NCBI RefSeq assembly: GCF_023283985.1
Contig: NZ_JAKIKU010000009.1
Span: 124,001-188,000 of the forward strand
Origin: Shewanella electrodiphila
GTDB taxonomy: Bacteria; Pseudomonadota; Gammaproteobacteria; Enterobacterales; Shewanellaceae
Reading direction: 5' to 3'
DNA length: 64,000 nt
Part shown: positions 9,027 through 18,727 of the stretch, in pieces
Layout of the letters: every line of letters starts with the position of its first letter
How positions within the stretch are numbered: the first letter of the stretch is position 1
The notes under the pieces: generated by a model
Told to the model about the DNA's origin: nothing
Database searches by the model: none
The model's input: the letters and a program-made list of their open reading frames with translations, nothing else
Position numbers and translations under genes: made by a program

Positions 9027-12000
9027 TTGCATCATTTAAGGACATTTAGGTTATTTGTATCTTCAACATTCGCAGACTTTAAAGTTGAACGACAAATTCT
9101 ACAAGAAAGAGTTTTTCCAAGAATTGACGAACACTGTAAGAAAAAAGGTTTTCAATTTCATCCAATAGATTTGCGCTGGGGAATTAATGCCGAAGCTCAA
9201 GCAAACCAAAAGACACTTGAGTTATGTTTAAACGAAGTAAGAAGCTGCAAGCAATACCCATACCCTAACTTCATTATTTTAAATGGTAACAGGTATGGCT
9301 GGATACCACTTCCAGACGCGATTGATAAAATTGAGTTTGATAAAATAATAAGCTTTATTGCACAAACTCACGACAAGAAACAAATAGAAGCACTTAAATA
9401 TTTGGAATATTGGTATGTTGAAGACAAAAATCACCTCTCTAACAAGCTAGATAATCATGCCTATATTCTTAGGCGTCGTGACAACACAGCATATAATGAT
9501 ATTTTAACAGGCCAGCTTTTTAGCAAAGATTTTATATCACTGAATGATGAAAAACAAGAAAGCAATATTCATTGGACCTTGCATGAATCTATTCTTCGTA
9601 ATGCTTTGCAATATGCTATTGGACATTTGTTTACACGAGGAGAAGTAACTGAAAATCAACGTAATAAGTACTTCGTTTCAGCAACAGAGTCTGAAGTATT
9701 AGAAGGTGTATTTCAATATGTTAAATTAGCCAAAAATCAGCAAGATTTAATAGACTCAACCAAAGATAATAATTCTTCTAATTTAGACTGCGGGTACGTT
9801 TACGCCTTCAATAGAAATATCAATAAGATTGAAGGAATAAGTCATAGCGAATCTCAATCAGAAGTTACCTCAAGTTCATTTGTAGATGAAAATATCGATG
9901 ATTCAACCTCATTTAACCAACGACTTAAGCAAGCTATTCCACCAGTTAACTGGCTAAGTAGCACTATTGATTTTGCAGAAATAAATAGTGCTGATTTGTC
10001 AAATAAACACTATTTGCTTGAATTTGAACACTTTATGGTTAAAAAGCTTACTGAAGCAGTTAATCAACATATTAATGACGTAAAAAATATTGATTCATTG
10101 AGTCAAGAAAGGGATCGACAGGCTAGATTTAAGAGTACATTCACGGATTCATTTGTTGGCCGAACAGCTGAATTAGCTAAAATTGCTACTTATATCGAAG
10201 GAAGCTCGGAACAACCACTCATCATTAATGGTACTGCTGGGCAAGGAAAAACAGCATTAATTGCAAAAGCAGCATCTGAAGCTGAAAAGTGCTCATCTTA
10301 TATCACTTGCTATAAATTTATAGGGGTTAGCTCTACTTCTTCTCATACAAGAAGAATGCTCGAATCCTTAATACAAGATCTTGCTTTAAATAACTGTTTG
10401 CAAGTACCGGAACAATACGAAACTGAAAATGATAATTTTTATAGCCAAATTCAAACGCTACTGAAACAAATCAGCATTCCAACCATCATATTTATTGATG
10501 GTTTAGATAAGCTCCACAATGAAAATTTTCTTCAGTGGTTACCTATTCAACTTCCAAAAACATTAAAGGTAGTAATATCTTTAATGACTACAAACCGCAT
10601 CACACATTATTCAGCACTGTTATCGAGTAAAATAGACGATAATAACCACATTAATTTAACTGCTTTTTATGTAGAAGAGGCTTTGAGCTGTTTAAAACTA
10701 TGGCTTAAAACTATCCAAAGAACATTAAGTAAAGAGCAATCTGAATACGTTATTAAGGTCTTTGCCAAAAGCGATGGCTCACCACTTTATTTACGGTTTA
10801 TCTTTGAAGAAGTTAGGCATTGGCAAAGTAATCATTGGCAATTAAATTTGCCAAATAACTTATTTACTGCAATTGATTGGTTTCGTGAAAATTTAACGTC
10901 AAAACATTACCATAATCATAACGTCGTCAAATATATTATTGGTTTAATTATCTCTTCCAAATCAGGTTTAACTGAAAAAGAAATCATCGATTTATTAAGT
11001 GATAATTCTTTCCTTTTAGATGAAATAGAAGGATTTAATAGCCTTGAAGTTATTATAGAGGGAGTTAGCGCGAGGCGATTTCCTACTTCAGTATGGTTGC
11101 GAATATTCGAACAGATAAGACCTTTTTTACATGAGTATGAATCCAACGGACATTTATTATTAACATTATCCAATGAAGCAATTACAGAAACATTAAAACA
11201 AAAAGTGTATGACGGTGATAAACTGGCCATTCACTCAGCGTTAATAAAATATTTTACCAGTAACCAAACAGAGCGAAGTTATGTCGAGCTGCCATGGAAC
11301 TTATTTAAAATTAATAACAATGAAGGGCTCGCTGATTTTCTATCAAGTATTGATAACTACTTAGCCTTTGTTAAAAGCAATCAACAAGAAGATATCATTG
11401 TATATCTTAATTATTTAGCAAAGGATGATGTCTTTTTTATAAAAATTGTCGAAAAATATAAACAATTAAATGAGGTAATCCCTGATGTCTACAACTTAAT
11501 TACGACTCTTCTGCTGAACAGTAATAAAAGCAACATACTTCAATCGTTTTTAAGTTATGGAGAGCAATTATTTAACGATAATCCTGAAATGCTAAGTGGT
11601 ATATACCAAAAGTACGCAATTGGCTTAACCGGATATCAGCGCATGCCATATATGGAGAAATCCTTAGAACAAGCATTAAAAGTAAAAGAAATTAACCCTT
11701 CTAAGCTAGCTAAAATATACAATTCGATAGGAATAAGTGCTAGAGGAAGCGTTTTTTTTAAACTAGCAGAATCATCATTTCAAAAATCATTAAGGGAATA
11801 TAATAAAGATAATACAGCCGGTATTAATAAATTTTATAGCCTCGATGTACTGATTAATTTAGCAAATTTATATATAGACTGGGATGATGACTATTACCAT
11901 GATTTAGCTAAGCAATATTCCATTTACTCATTAGAGCAAGTGGAGCTATTAAGCATATCTCCACATTTTTTAGTTACTATTTATAATAATTTAGCTGTAA

Positions 12001-12563
12001 CCTTTAAAAGGCTATGTTTACTAAAAGAAAGTGAAAACTGTTACATCAAGAGTATTAACTGCCATAAGGAACACAGCCTTAATAATAAATTTAGCTTTCC
12101 ATCAACATTTTTTAATCTTTCAATGCTTTATATTAAAACTACCCAATTAAATCTAGCAAGTATATGCATAGTTGAAACATTAAAATCGTTAAATTCAAGT
12201 TATCAAATTTTAACATCACCAGTAAAGCAAGGCCGGATTATTGATCTTTCAAATCAGGTTAGAGATTTAATAGATAATGTTGGTGACGAGCGATTTGAAG
12301 CAAATGATATTTTAACTATATATACGGAGTTACTAAATCTAGTGAGTAAATTCCCACATAATGAAGAGGATGTAGCGAATATTTCCTATAACATTGGGGT
12401 TCACTACACGCAAATTAAAGAGTTGGGAATGTCCCTAAAATATTTTAACTTGGCTTATGATGCATCGAGAACCTACTTCGGTGAATATCATCCTTCAACT
12501 ATCGAAAATTTAAAAGCTATATATATGATAAGGGACTCATTAGCGACAACGGGCTCAATCTAG
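9027..12563 (+). CDS. DUF4062-NACHT-TPR STAND NTPase (NLR-like, putative defence)
   Basis: A 1178-residue protein of STAND/NLR architecture. Residues 1-100 match DUF4062, a TIR-like domain found in NPHP3, TEP1 and NWD1 (FRLFVSSTFADFKVERQIL, DLRWGI, LNGNRYGWIP). The NACHT-type ATPase follows, with Walker A GTAGQGKT at 402-409 and Walker B IIFIDGLDKL at 487-496. The C-terminal part (about 860-1178) holds degenerate helical TPR units, a likely sensor. No transmembrane segment is evident. The start is TTG with AGGGAAG 6-7 bp upstream. Bacterial NACHT proteins are known antiphage sensors; this function here is inferred. The gene stands alone between two decayed ISAs1 copies and is AT-rich, consistent with transfer. 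Confidence 0.85.
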   Translation: MHHLRTFRLFVSSTFADFKVERQILQERVFPRIDEHCKKKGFQFHPIDLRWGINAEAQANQKTLELCLNEVRSCKQYPYPNFIILNGNRYGWIPLPDAIDKIEFDKIISFIAQTHDKKQIEALKYLEYWYVEDKNHLSNKLDNHAYILRRRDNTAYNDILTGQLFSKDFISLNDEKQESNIHWTLHESILRNALQYAIGHLFTRGEVTENQRNKYFVSATESEVLEGVFQYVKLAKNQQDLIDSTKDNNSSNLDCGYVYAFNRNINKIEGISHSESQSEVTSSSFVDENIDDSTSFNQRLKQAIPPVNWLSSTIDFAEINSADLSNKHYLLEFEHFMVKKLTEAVNQHINDVKNIDSLSQERDRQARFKSTFTDSFVGRTAELAKIATYIEGSSEQPLIINGTAGQGKTALIAKAASEAEKCSSYITCYKFIGVSSTSSHTRRMLESLIQDLALNNCLQVPEQYETENDNFYSQIQTLLKQISIPTIIFIDGLDKLHNENFLQWLPIQLPKTLKVVISLMTTNRITHYSALLSSKIDDNNHINLTAFYVEEALSCLKLWLKTIQRTLSKEQSEYVIKVFAKSDGSPLYLRFIFEEVRHWQSNHWQLNLPNNLFTAIDWFRENLTSKHYHNHNVVKYIIGLIISSKSGLTEKEIIDLLSDNSFLLDEIEGFNSLEVIIEGVSARRFPTSVWLRIFEQIRPFLHEYESNGHLLLTLSNEAITETLKQKVYDGDKLAIHSALIKYFTSNQTERSYVELPWNLFKINNNEGLADFLSSIDNYLAFVKSNQQEDIIVYLNYLAKDDVFFIKIVEKYKQLNEVIPDVYNLITTLLLNSNKSNILQSFLSYGEQLFNDNPEMLSGIYQKYAIGLTGYQRMPYMEKSLEQALKVKEINPSKLAKIYNSIGISARGSVFFKLAESSFQKSLREYNKDNTAGINKFYSLDVLINLANLYIDWDDDYYHDLAKQYSIYSLEQVELLSISPHFLVTIYNNLAVTFKRLCLLKESENCYIKSINCHKEHSLNNKFSFPSTFFNLSMLYIKTTQLNLASICIVETLKSLNSSYQILTSPVKQGRIIDLSNQVRDLIDNVGDERFEANDILTIYTELLNLVSKFPHNEEDVANISYNIGVHYTQIKELGMSLKYFNLAYDASRTYFGEYHPSTIENLKAIYMIRDSLATTGSI

Positions 12564-12681
12564 TAACACTATATTTACGGAGCAAGATCCTGAACGTTTA
12601 TTGAACAATTTGTAATAGCGGTTTGACCAAAGAGGCGAGGTATGAACTTATACTCCTTTTTAATGAAATCAGAGCTAACAG

Positions 12682-13672
12682 ATGTACCTAGAAGCCTTTA
12701 TTACTCACTTTGATGAGGTCACAGATGCACGGCAATCAGCTAAAGTGACCTATCCATTGCTGGATGTCATTTTTATCACTTTGTGTGGTGTTATCGCTGG
12801 CTGAAGGTTGGTCTAAAATTCATGACTATGTCATTGGTCATCAGGATTGGTTTAAAGATAAAGGCTTTTTAAAAGAATGTGTTCCAGTTGGATCAAAGCT
12901 GTACAACAGTCGGCTAACGGTAAGGTTATCGCTATCGATGGAAAAACCTTAAGAGGTTCATATGATCGAAATTCTCGACAATCAACCATCTTCATGGTAA
13001 AGGCTTTCTCCTGTGTAAATAAGCTCGTACTTGGCCAAGTAAATCAGCCACTAAAAGAAATTAAAATAGAGGGATACCTGAGAAAATTATTAGGAATGGC
13101 GGTGACTATCTATTAGCGGTTAAAGGTAATCAAGGTACGATACACAAAGCAGTTATATGAGCCTTCTCATACATCAAGATTAGCCTAATAGATGGGCTAG
13201 GGCTAATCGTTGAGAAAAATAGAGGACCACTGGAAGCGAGAGCTCACTATATGAAAAATGTCATGGACAACTTACCTCGGATAAAAATTTAACCAAAGTT
13301 AACCACATTGGGCATGTGCCTAAGCTAACGCCAGGAAAAGGGCAAAGAACCACAGCTAAATTATCGGTATTACATAAGTTCACAAAGGTTTGCAAAGTCA
13401 ATACGTGCACACTGGGGACTTGATAATGCCTTGCATTGGGTTCAAGATGAGTCCATGGAAGAAAATAAATGACAAATATATCAGAATCATGGAGCGGTGA
13501 ATTGGGCGATGTTACGGCAAATGTCACTTAATATGTTAAGAGTTGAGCCAACAAAAGGAAGCATTCCAGCAAAGTAAAAGGGAGCTTTGATGAAACATCT
13601 TACCTCGAAGCAATACTCATAGCAGGTCTAAATGATACGCTGGATTAATTTTAAGGACTCATGCGGTTGCCT
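12682..13672 (+). pseudogene. ISAs1-family transposase remnant, copy 2
   Basis: This copy retains the N-terminal domain starting at 12682 (YLEAFITHFDEVTDARQSAK, YPLLDVIFITLCGVIAG, then a stop) and continues in other frames with WSKIHDYVIGHQDWF, GKVIAIDGKTLRGSYD, VLGQV, RAHWGLDNALHWVQDES and WAMLRQMSLNMLRVE. Several frameshifts, in-frame stops and a deletion between the N-terminal and catalytic parts make it inactive. It lies in the same orientation as copy 1, about 120 bp after the NACHT gene, and ends with the same ACTCATGCGG sequence (about 13660-13670). Confidence 0.88.
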
Positions 13673-13776
13673 TGTGCTTGTCAGTGATGAGGTTGTTTCA
13701 CTATCAGATTTATGTGTATAGATGAACCTATCGGAACGCTCAGATAACGTTATAAAAACAATAGTGAAAAATTAAT

Positions 13777-15663
13777 ATGAATGTAAATCACAACAAAAAA
13801 TACCCAAGCATTGTTTATTACTTGCTAGAAAATAAAGCTATAACCATTGCTACCGTTTGTATACTGGCATTTATATTACGCTTTGTAATGGACTCCCCAT
13901 TTCCTAAAGGAATGACAAATTCGGTTGGCAGCGCACTAGAATTTGCATCAATAGTTTCTGCTTCTGTAATTGCAATTTTGATCTATTTTAAAGATTCGGT
14001 AAACCAGAGAATAGTTAAAGCCATATTACAAAAAGAACATATTACTGTGTTTGGCCTTGGCGAATTTAATAGCGCGTTATTAAATAATGAAATGGCGGCC
14101 AACAGCAGTGCTTATGTTATTTTTGAAAAAAACAAACAAAATGACAAACTAGATCTATTCAAAAAGTTTGGCATGGGAGTGGTTGAAGGTGATGTTTTTA
14201 ACGATAAAAAATTAGAGATATTGAATTTTGTAACGATGCAGAGTGGCGTTATCGCTTTAGGTAATGACCGTTTAAATGTTGAATTAGCAACTCTTATTAT
14301 TGAGCAATATAAACAGGATAAAAGATCAACTCCACTAAAGTTGGTTGTGCACATTATTAACCAAGACCTGAATGCACTTTTCCATCAGAACTTTATTAAC
14401 CCCAATAACGCTGAAAATGAGACTCTTCAATTAGATATCCAAACCTTTTCCTTTTATGAAGAAGCTGCAGAAGCATTTTTAAAAGGGAACTTTATCGATG
14501 GAGAAGGGCGTGAGATCATTGACAGTGATGATGATTACAACATCGTTGTTGCAGGTGATGGTGAACTTGCGCTAAATATAATTTACCTCACAGCTAAACT
14601 CGCTCATTTACCTAACGAAAATAAACTGACTATTCACTTAGTGGATAATCAGGCATCCGCTTTTAAAGAGAGAGTCATTAAGCGTTATCCTGGAATTTTA
14701 AATGTGCTTGCTCTAGAGGCCGTTAATTGTAATTGTCATACGCTTTCCTATTTTCAGAATGATGACTTATGGTTTAAAGATAACTTAACCCATGTTGTTG
14801 TTTGTTATGACGATGAAGGGCTAAACCTGAGTATTACCGCTGATTTATTTAATAAAACATATTTGGCAAAAGCAACGGACGGTGAATTAACGACACGTAT
14901 CAGTTTTGCCAGTTTCAATAATTATAATATGAGCAAAATTATAGATGCTGATAAAGGTAGTTTTAAACAGTTTTTCACCTTTGCGGATGTAAAAAATATT
15001 TGTACGCGTGAGAATGTGTTAGATGAACAACATGAGCTAATCGCAAAGCTTGTGAACCATCAATACGCAGAGGAATACTTACCTACTGCACAATATAATT
15101 TAAGCGACCCCAGCACTTTAGAAGCAATCAATAACAAGTGGTACAACACATTAAAGCTGAGTGACAAGTTATCTAACAAAGCACAAAGCTTACATATCGA
15201 TATGAAATTAAAAGCGTTGGGATTACAGAAAGTTGAGTCTGACAAAACCGCGAATGACCTGCTGACATTAAATTTAGCGCTGTTCCATGGTACTTTAAAA
15301 TCTGATAGAGAGTTACTTGGCTTAAGTGATGAGTTTATTCAAGTTTATTCATTAGAGCTTCCTAAGTTGTGGGAAGAGGGGCGGGAGCCTATTAAGATTC
15401 GTTATTTCCCAAATGAATATAGCTGTATGTTAGAAAAACTAATTCGCAGTGAGCATAATCGTTGGAATGCCTTTCATTATTTAAATGGTTGGCAATATAA
15501 CGAGATTAAATCCAAACCTAAAAAACAGCATAATTGTTTGATGCCATTATCTGATTTTTTAAAATTAGAGCATCAGTTAACGGTTATATACGATCTCTAC
15601 GCGATTCTGTATATCCCAAATTATTTAGCCAATGCTGGTTATGAAATTAAATTGCTCAAATAA
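13777..15663 (+). CDS. Membrane TrkA-N/RCK and RyR-domain protein
   Basis: A 628-residue protein. Two N-terminal transmembrane helices (about residues 18-36 and 47-68) are followed by a Rossmann TrkA-N-type domain with FGLGEFN at 92-98, a second Rossmann-like unit with VVAGDGELA at 257-265, and a C-terminal RyR (ryanodine-receptor repeat) domain at about 550-605 marked by SEHNRWNAFHYLNGWQY. TrkA-N domains bind NAD(H) or nucleotides. RyR domains occur in predicted nucleotide-signalling conflict systems alongside TIR proteins. A decayed TIR gene lies just downstream on the other strand, so a membrane-acting effector or sensor in a defence module is a reasonable inference. No pore-loop filter is visible between the two helices. 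Confidence 0.72.
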   Translation: MNVNHNKKYPSIVYYLLENKAITIATVCILAFILRFVMDSPFPKGMTNSVGSALEFASIVSASVIAILIYFKDSVNQRIVKAILQKEHITVFGLGEFNSALLNNEMAANSSAYVIFEKNKQNDKLDLFKKFGMGVVEGDVFNDKKLEILNFVTMQSGVIALGNDRLNVELATLIIEQYKQDKRSTPLKLVVHIINQDLNALFHQNFINPNNAENETLQLDIQTFSFYEEAAEAFLKGNFIDGEGREIIDSDDDYNIVVAGDGELALNIIYLTAKLAHLPNENKLTIHLVDNQASAFKERVIKRYPGILNVLALEAVNCNCHTLSYFQNDDLWFKDNLTHVVVCYDDEGLNLSITADLFNKTYLAKATDGELTTRISFASFNNYNMSKIIDADKGSFKQFFTFADVKNICTRENVLDEQHELIAKLVNHQYAEEYLPTAQYNLSDPSTLEAINNKWYNTLKLSDKLSNKAQSLHIDMKLKALGLQKVESDKTANDLLTLNLALFHGTLKSDRELLGLSDEFIQVYSLELPKLWEEGREPIKIRYFPNEYSCMLEKLIRSEHNRWNAFHYLNGWQYNEIKSKPKKQHNCLMPLSDFLKLEHQLTVIYDLYAILYIPNYLANAGYEIKLLK

Positions 15664-15689
15664 CGATTTAACAAGGAAGTAAACAGTCA

Positions 15690-15764
15690 ATGACCAAGAC
15701 GAACGAAGACTATGCCCTTTTAATTGCTCAGCGAGAAGATTATAACCCGTCGTATGAAGCGTAA
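15690..15764 (+). pseudogene. Short truncated ORF after the RyR gene
   Basis: A 24-codon frame begins 26 bp after the RyR gene with a good AAGGAAG ribosome binding site and ends in TAA. A second frame starting at 15777 reads MTTEQLAELYAG and then runs into sequence antisense to the TIR remnant. The two fragments look like the start of a gene cut by a rearrangement whose junction lies around 15.81-15.83 kb. The product is not recognised. Confidence 0.4.
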
Positions 15765-15795
15765 TATAAAAATGACCACTGAGCAGTTGGCTGAA

Positions 15796-16132
15796 TTATA
15801 TGCAGGTAATTTTATAAAGCTTGAGATTTATTGCAAGAATCTTAGGATTAGCTTTTTTGTCTTTTAGTGCCAGTTTCAGCTCTTCAATAATACAATTCTG
15901 ACCATTAGCATTTCCCTGTTCCATTCTTGCTACATAATCTTCTGTAAAAAAAGCGAGTACATGATTAGAACTTTTCATTGATTGCTGTAATTCATTTGAC
16001 CAATTTGTGCCAGGTAACTGCGCTTTTTTATCGAGAAAAACAGAAAAATCATCGTTTTTCAAAAACTGAGAAAAAATCATGCGCTAATGCATCATCAGCT
16101 CCTATTTTGTAACTAATAAAACAATCAAACAT
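15796..16132 (-). pseudogene. TIR-domain protein, frameshifted and truncated
   Basis: Reading leftwards from ATG at 16132 gives MFDCFISYKIGADDALAHDF, the TIR box 1 region. A +1 shift in a T/A-homopolymer stretch near 16.04-16.08 kb then moves to the frame encoding DFSVFLDKKAQLPGTNWSNE, SSNHVLAFFTEDYVAR and NCIIEELKLALKDKKANPKILAI, the middle of a classical TIR domain. The reading frame then ends at 15796 in unrelated residues. Without the frameshift it would encode a TIR N-terminal domain with no C-terminal part. TIR domains of defence systems cleave NAD+ or signal by cyclic ADP-ribose derivatives. It faces the RyR gene. The shift could be a sequencing error, but the C-terminal loss would remain. 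Confidence 0.75.
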
Positions 16133-16419
16133 ATTTACTTCACATCCATTTGTGCGCCGTTATTAAAAACCGATAAAAAGGTTCTTTCATAATACTTTAT
16201 CAAAAATGATGCTATCAGCTTAAATCAAAAAACCTTTAATGAAAAATATTCTTAAATGAGTACTAATTTTAATGTTCTTTATTTTTATTAAAATAAAATT
16301 GAAAATTTTTTCGTAAAATTATTTATTTTATGTCACTCCATTAAATAGGATTTAATTGTTACTTTTACGTTATTAGCAATTACTGCTAGGTACGGCTAAA
16401 AATTTAAGGAGTGTTAATA
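16133..16419. other. AT-rich gap before TM2-like gene
   Basis: Very AT-rich non-coding stretch. No gene remnant recognised. AAGGAG at 16406-16411 is a strong ribosome binding site for the ATG at 16420 and argues against the GTG at 16411 as the start. Confidence 0.4.
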
Positions 16420-16695
16420 ATGAATGATGTGATAGAAGCTGCACGTTTACAAAATAACTTAAAGAACCCAATTGTGGCCTTGGTGCTTGGATTTTTTATT
16501 CCTGGTGCTGGGCAAATGTATGCGGGGTCGATCATGTGGGGAGTGATTTCATTAATTTTAACGATTGTACTGGCTATAACGATAGTGGCATCGCCACTTG
16601 CCTTTGTGGTTTGGCTTGTGAGTATGTTTTGTGGTTACTCGGGCACTAAAAAGGTCAATGAAAAAATATTGCAAGCTGCCAGTGATGCCAATTAA
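16420..16695 (+). CDS. TM2-like small membrane protein
   Basis: A 91-residue protein with two hydrophobic helices separated by a short turn (about residues 18-34 and 40-68). The phrase VALVLGFFIPGAGQMYAGSIMWG matches the start of TM2-type and related small membrane domains (usually GxFGxHxFYxG; here GAGQMYAG). The C-terminus is short and charged. Function is unknown. It is the first of several plus-strand envelope and signalling genes in the island. Confidence 0.6.
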   Translation: MNDVIEAARLQNNLKNPIVALVLGFFIPGAGQMYAGSIMWGVISLILTIVLAITIVASPLAFVVWLVSMFCGYSGTKKVNEKILQAASDAN

Positions 16696-16828
16696 CGGTA
16701 CTGTCAATTTAACCACTTCTCTACTGATTATACGATAACTTGCTGATGAAAAATTCAAATATTGATGCAGGTTATCAGCCAAACCATCCGCCGATAAATG
16801 ATAAATTCATAAAAAGAGATACTTATTA

Positions 16829-17926
16829 ATGAAAAAATTAAAAAAATTGTCCCTAATCGGGCTTGCTTCATCTGCGCTATTTTTAACGGGTTGTGGATCA
16901 GATTTAACTATTATAAAAGATAATGTAAGTGAGGCTGCTGCTGAGCAAGATACTTCGCGGGTAATTATCGAAGTCAATTCCGATCTTATTAACGAATTTA
17001 AGGAAGTAAGGCGGGAAATTGACCATGCATCGAAGCTAGTTTCCGCCAATCCATTTTTAATAAATGCAAAAGTGCCGTCTTTAGATAAATTAACTGAGTT
17101 GTTAAAACATGGAGATAACGCTGAAGTTCTTGATGCCTATAAAGTCTACCTCGCTAATATAAGTACATCTAGAGTCACTGCTCAAAAAACTTACGATTCT
17201 GTAGTAAAAGATGTAGATGTTCGTATTGATGAGGAGAATAAAAAATATGAACTGAAAGTGTTAACAGTTAATCAAAAAATTAAGCCTTACAACGAAACCA
17301 AGCTGCTTCTGGCAAATATACAAAAAGAGATCCGCTCAGCATCTTCTATCGATGCAAAGAATGCTCTGAAACTACAGAAAAAAGCACTTTACGAGCGTAA
17401 AACGGAACAAGCAAAGGCTTTTCGCGCTGAAATGAAGTTCCCTGTTAATAATATTAATTTTCATCTTAAAATGAAGAAAAAAGGTCATGATAAAGTTTTA
17501 AGAACGATTAAAAGTAGTAAATATACGTTTGAATCAAACTTCGAAAAAGAAGCTAAAACCCTTTATCCAACTTATAACCAAGATATTCAAAGCTATGAAA
17601 ATGCAATTTCTGAATACTTATTAAACTACGTAGATGATAAAATTGATGCTGAGTTAATAAGCGGCGTTGATTATTCTACTATCGAGTTAGATTACGACGA
17701 AAGTTATCCTTTTACTTTAATCGTAGATCAAACGGCTGATGCCTCACAAGTTATACTTTTAGAAACCGCTAGAATAGTTAAGAGTATCAACAAAAAAGGT
17801 CTTGATAGTGAAATTTCCCTGAATAAACTTCGTGGCGTTAGCTCTGTAAGAACCATCAAGAAAAGTAGCAACAAAGACTTAAACAATTACAAAGCAATCG
17901 CATACAAAGCGCTTATTTCAAGATAA
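16829..17926 (+). CDS. Predicted coiled-coil lipoprotein
   Basis: A 365-residue predicted lipoprotein. The signal peptide ends in the lipobox LTGC (residues 19-22) followed by GSD, which does not fix whether it goes to the inner or outer membrane. The rest is rich in Lys and Glu with long helical, coiled-coil-like stretches (about residues 110-230), and I see no enzyme motif. No family recognised. It is flanked by the TM2-like gene upstream and a stem-loop downstream. Confidence 0.6.
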   Translation: MKKLKKLSLIGLASSALFLTGCGSDLTIIKDNVSEAAAEQDTSRVIIEVNSDLINEFKEVRREIDHASKLVSANPFLINAKVPSLDKLTELLKHGDNAEVLDAYKVYLANISTSRVTAQKTYDSVVKDVDVRIDEENKKYELKVLTVNQKIKPYNETKLLLANIQKEIRSASSIDAKNALKLQKKALYERKTEQAKAFRAEMKFPVNNINFHLKMKKKGHDKVLRTIKSSKYTFESNFEKEAKTLYPTYNQDIQSYENAISEYLLNYVDDKIDAELISGVDYSTIELDYDESYPFTLIVDQTADASQVILLETARIVKSINKKGLDSEISLNKLRGVSSVRTIKKSSNKDLNNYKAIAYKALISR

Positions 17927-17956
17927 TAATTTATATTGAGTTAACTACTATAGATC

Positions 17957-17998
17957 ATAAAAAACCATTAAAAACGACTGTTTTTGATGGTTTTTACG
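17957..17998 (+). terminator. Stem-loop after the lipoprotein gene
   Basis: AAAAAACCATTAAAAACGAC is followed by a complementary half (GTTTTTGATGGTTTTT) ending in T-rich sequence, about 30 bp after the stop. A probable intrinsic terminator. Confidence 0.7.
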
Positions 17999-18210
17999 CT
18001 ACTAGGCTACTTTGGGATGGATTGATATTATTCGACTTAAAAAATTCAATTTTAGTTAAGCTACTGTTTTCTCTTTAATCTCATTTCTTAGATAATAAAT
18101 TGCGTAAACAATTCACAGTTACGTCACTACGCTTCAATGCCCCTTTCCTACATTATTATTCCATTAGCAAACTTGCTAAGTAATTTTAAACCTAAAATTA
18201 TTAAGGAAAA
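17999..18210. other. AT-rich gap before the small lipoprotein
   Basis: No gene or clear remnant. A purine-rich AAGGAAAA (18201-18208) serves as the ribosome binding site of the next gene. Confidence 0.4.
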
Positions 18211-18534
18211 ATGATGAAAAATTTTTTATACAACAAGTGTAAATTAATCCTATCTACTGGCTTTGTTGCAGTGATGTTAATAGGCTGTGGTTCATCAACT
18301 CAAGAGGAACAACTTACTTGGCTAAGCGGATGGGAAAGCCAATATGAAGCAAAAATAAAAATGGTGAATGTTTGTTATAAAGAAGCGGGGGTACATAAGG
18401 GCACGAAACGTATCTCTAAAAGCCAACAAGAGGTAATTAATAAGTGTGAGTTTGCCTATATCACAGAGCAGGCTGATAAAGATGGTATTTCACTGGAGTT
18501 AGAAACCTTAAAAAATAACGTGATTCAGTTCTAA
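18211..18534 (+). CDS. Small predicted lipoprotein
   Basis: A 107-residue protein with a signal peptide and lipobox LIGC (residues 24-27), then a short charged domain with three further cysteines (in NVCYKEAG, INKCEF and the lipobox). No family recognised. The methionine pair at the start (ATGATG) leaves a one-residue ambiguity. A hairpin ending in T-rich sequence (AGCCAGTC...GATGGCTTTTT, about 18549-18576) follows. Confidence 0.55.
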   Translation: MMKNFLYNKCKLILSTGFVAVMLIGCGSSTQEEQLTWLSGWESQYEAKIKMVNVCYKEAGVHKGTKRISKSQQEVINKCEFAYITEQADKDGISLELETLKNNVIQF

Positions 18535-18548
18535 GTAATGTTATCAAG

Positions 18549-18577
18549 AGCCAGTCGATCCCTGTGATGGCTTTTTA
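18549..18577 (+). terminator. Possible terminator after small lipoprotein
   Basis: AGAGCCAGTCGATCCCTGTG followed by ATGGCTTTTT forms an imperfect stem of about 6-7 bp with a T-run. Moderate support. Confidence 0.45.
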
Positions 18578-18727
18578 AACAAAATGATAAGTAGGTTGCG
18601 TAAATCTAATTTGTTTACGTCACCTAAGCATATTCACATTAAATCGCAAGCTAACGTTAAGTAAGACATTAGGCTCGCGATTCAAAATAATATTAATGAC
18701 GATTTAAGATTAAAAGGAAACCCTATT

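Noticed and set aside
9027..13672. Intact transposon carrying the NACHT gene
   Set aside because: Both ISAs1 transposase copies have stops, frameshifts and deletions, so no active element remains.
16829..17926. Phage tail or colicin-like protein because of the coiled coil
   Set aside because: The lipobox and lack of other phage genes nearby make a lipoprotein the simplest reading.
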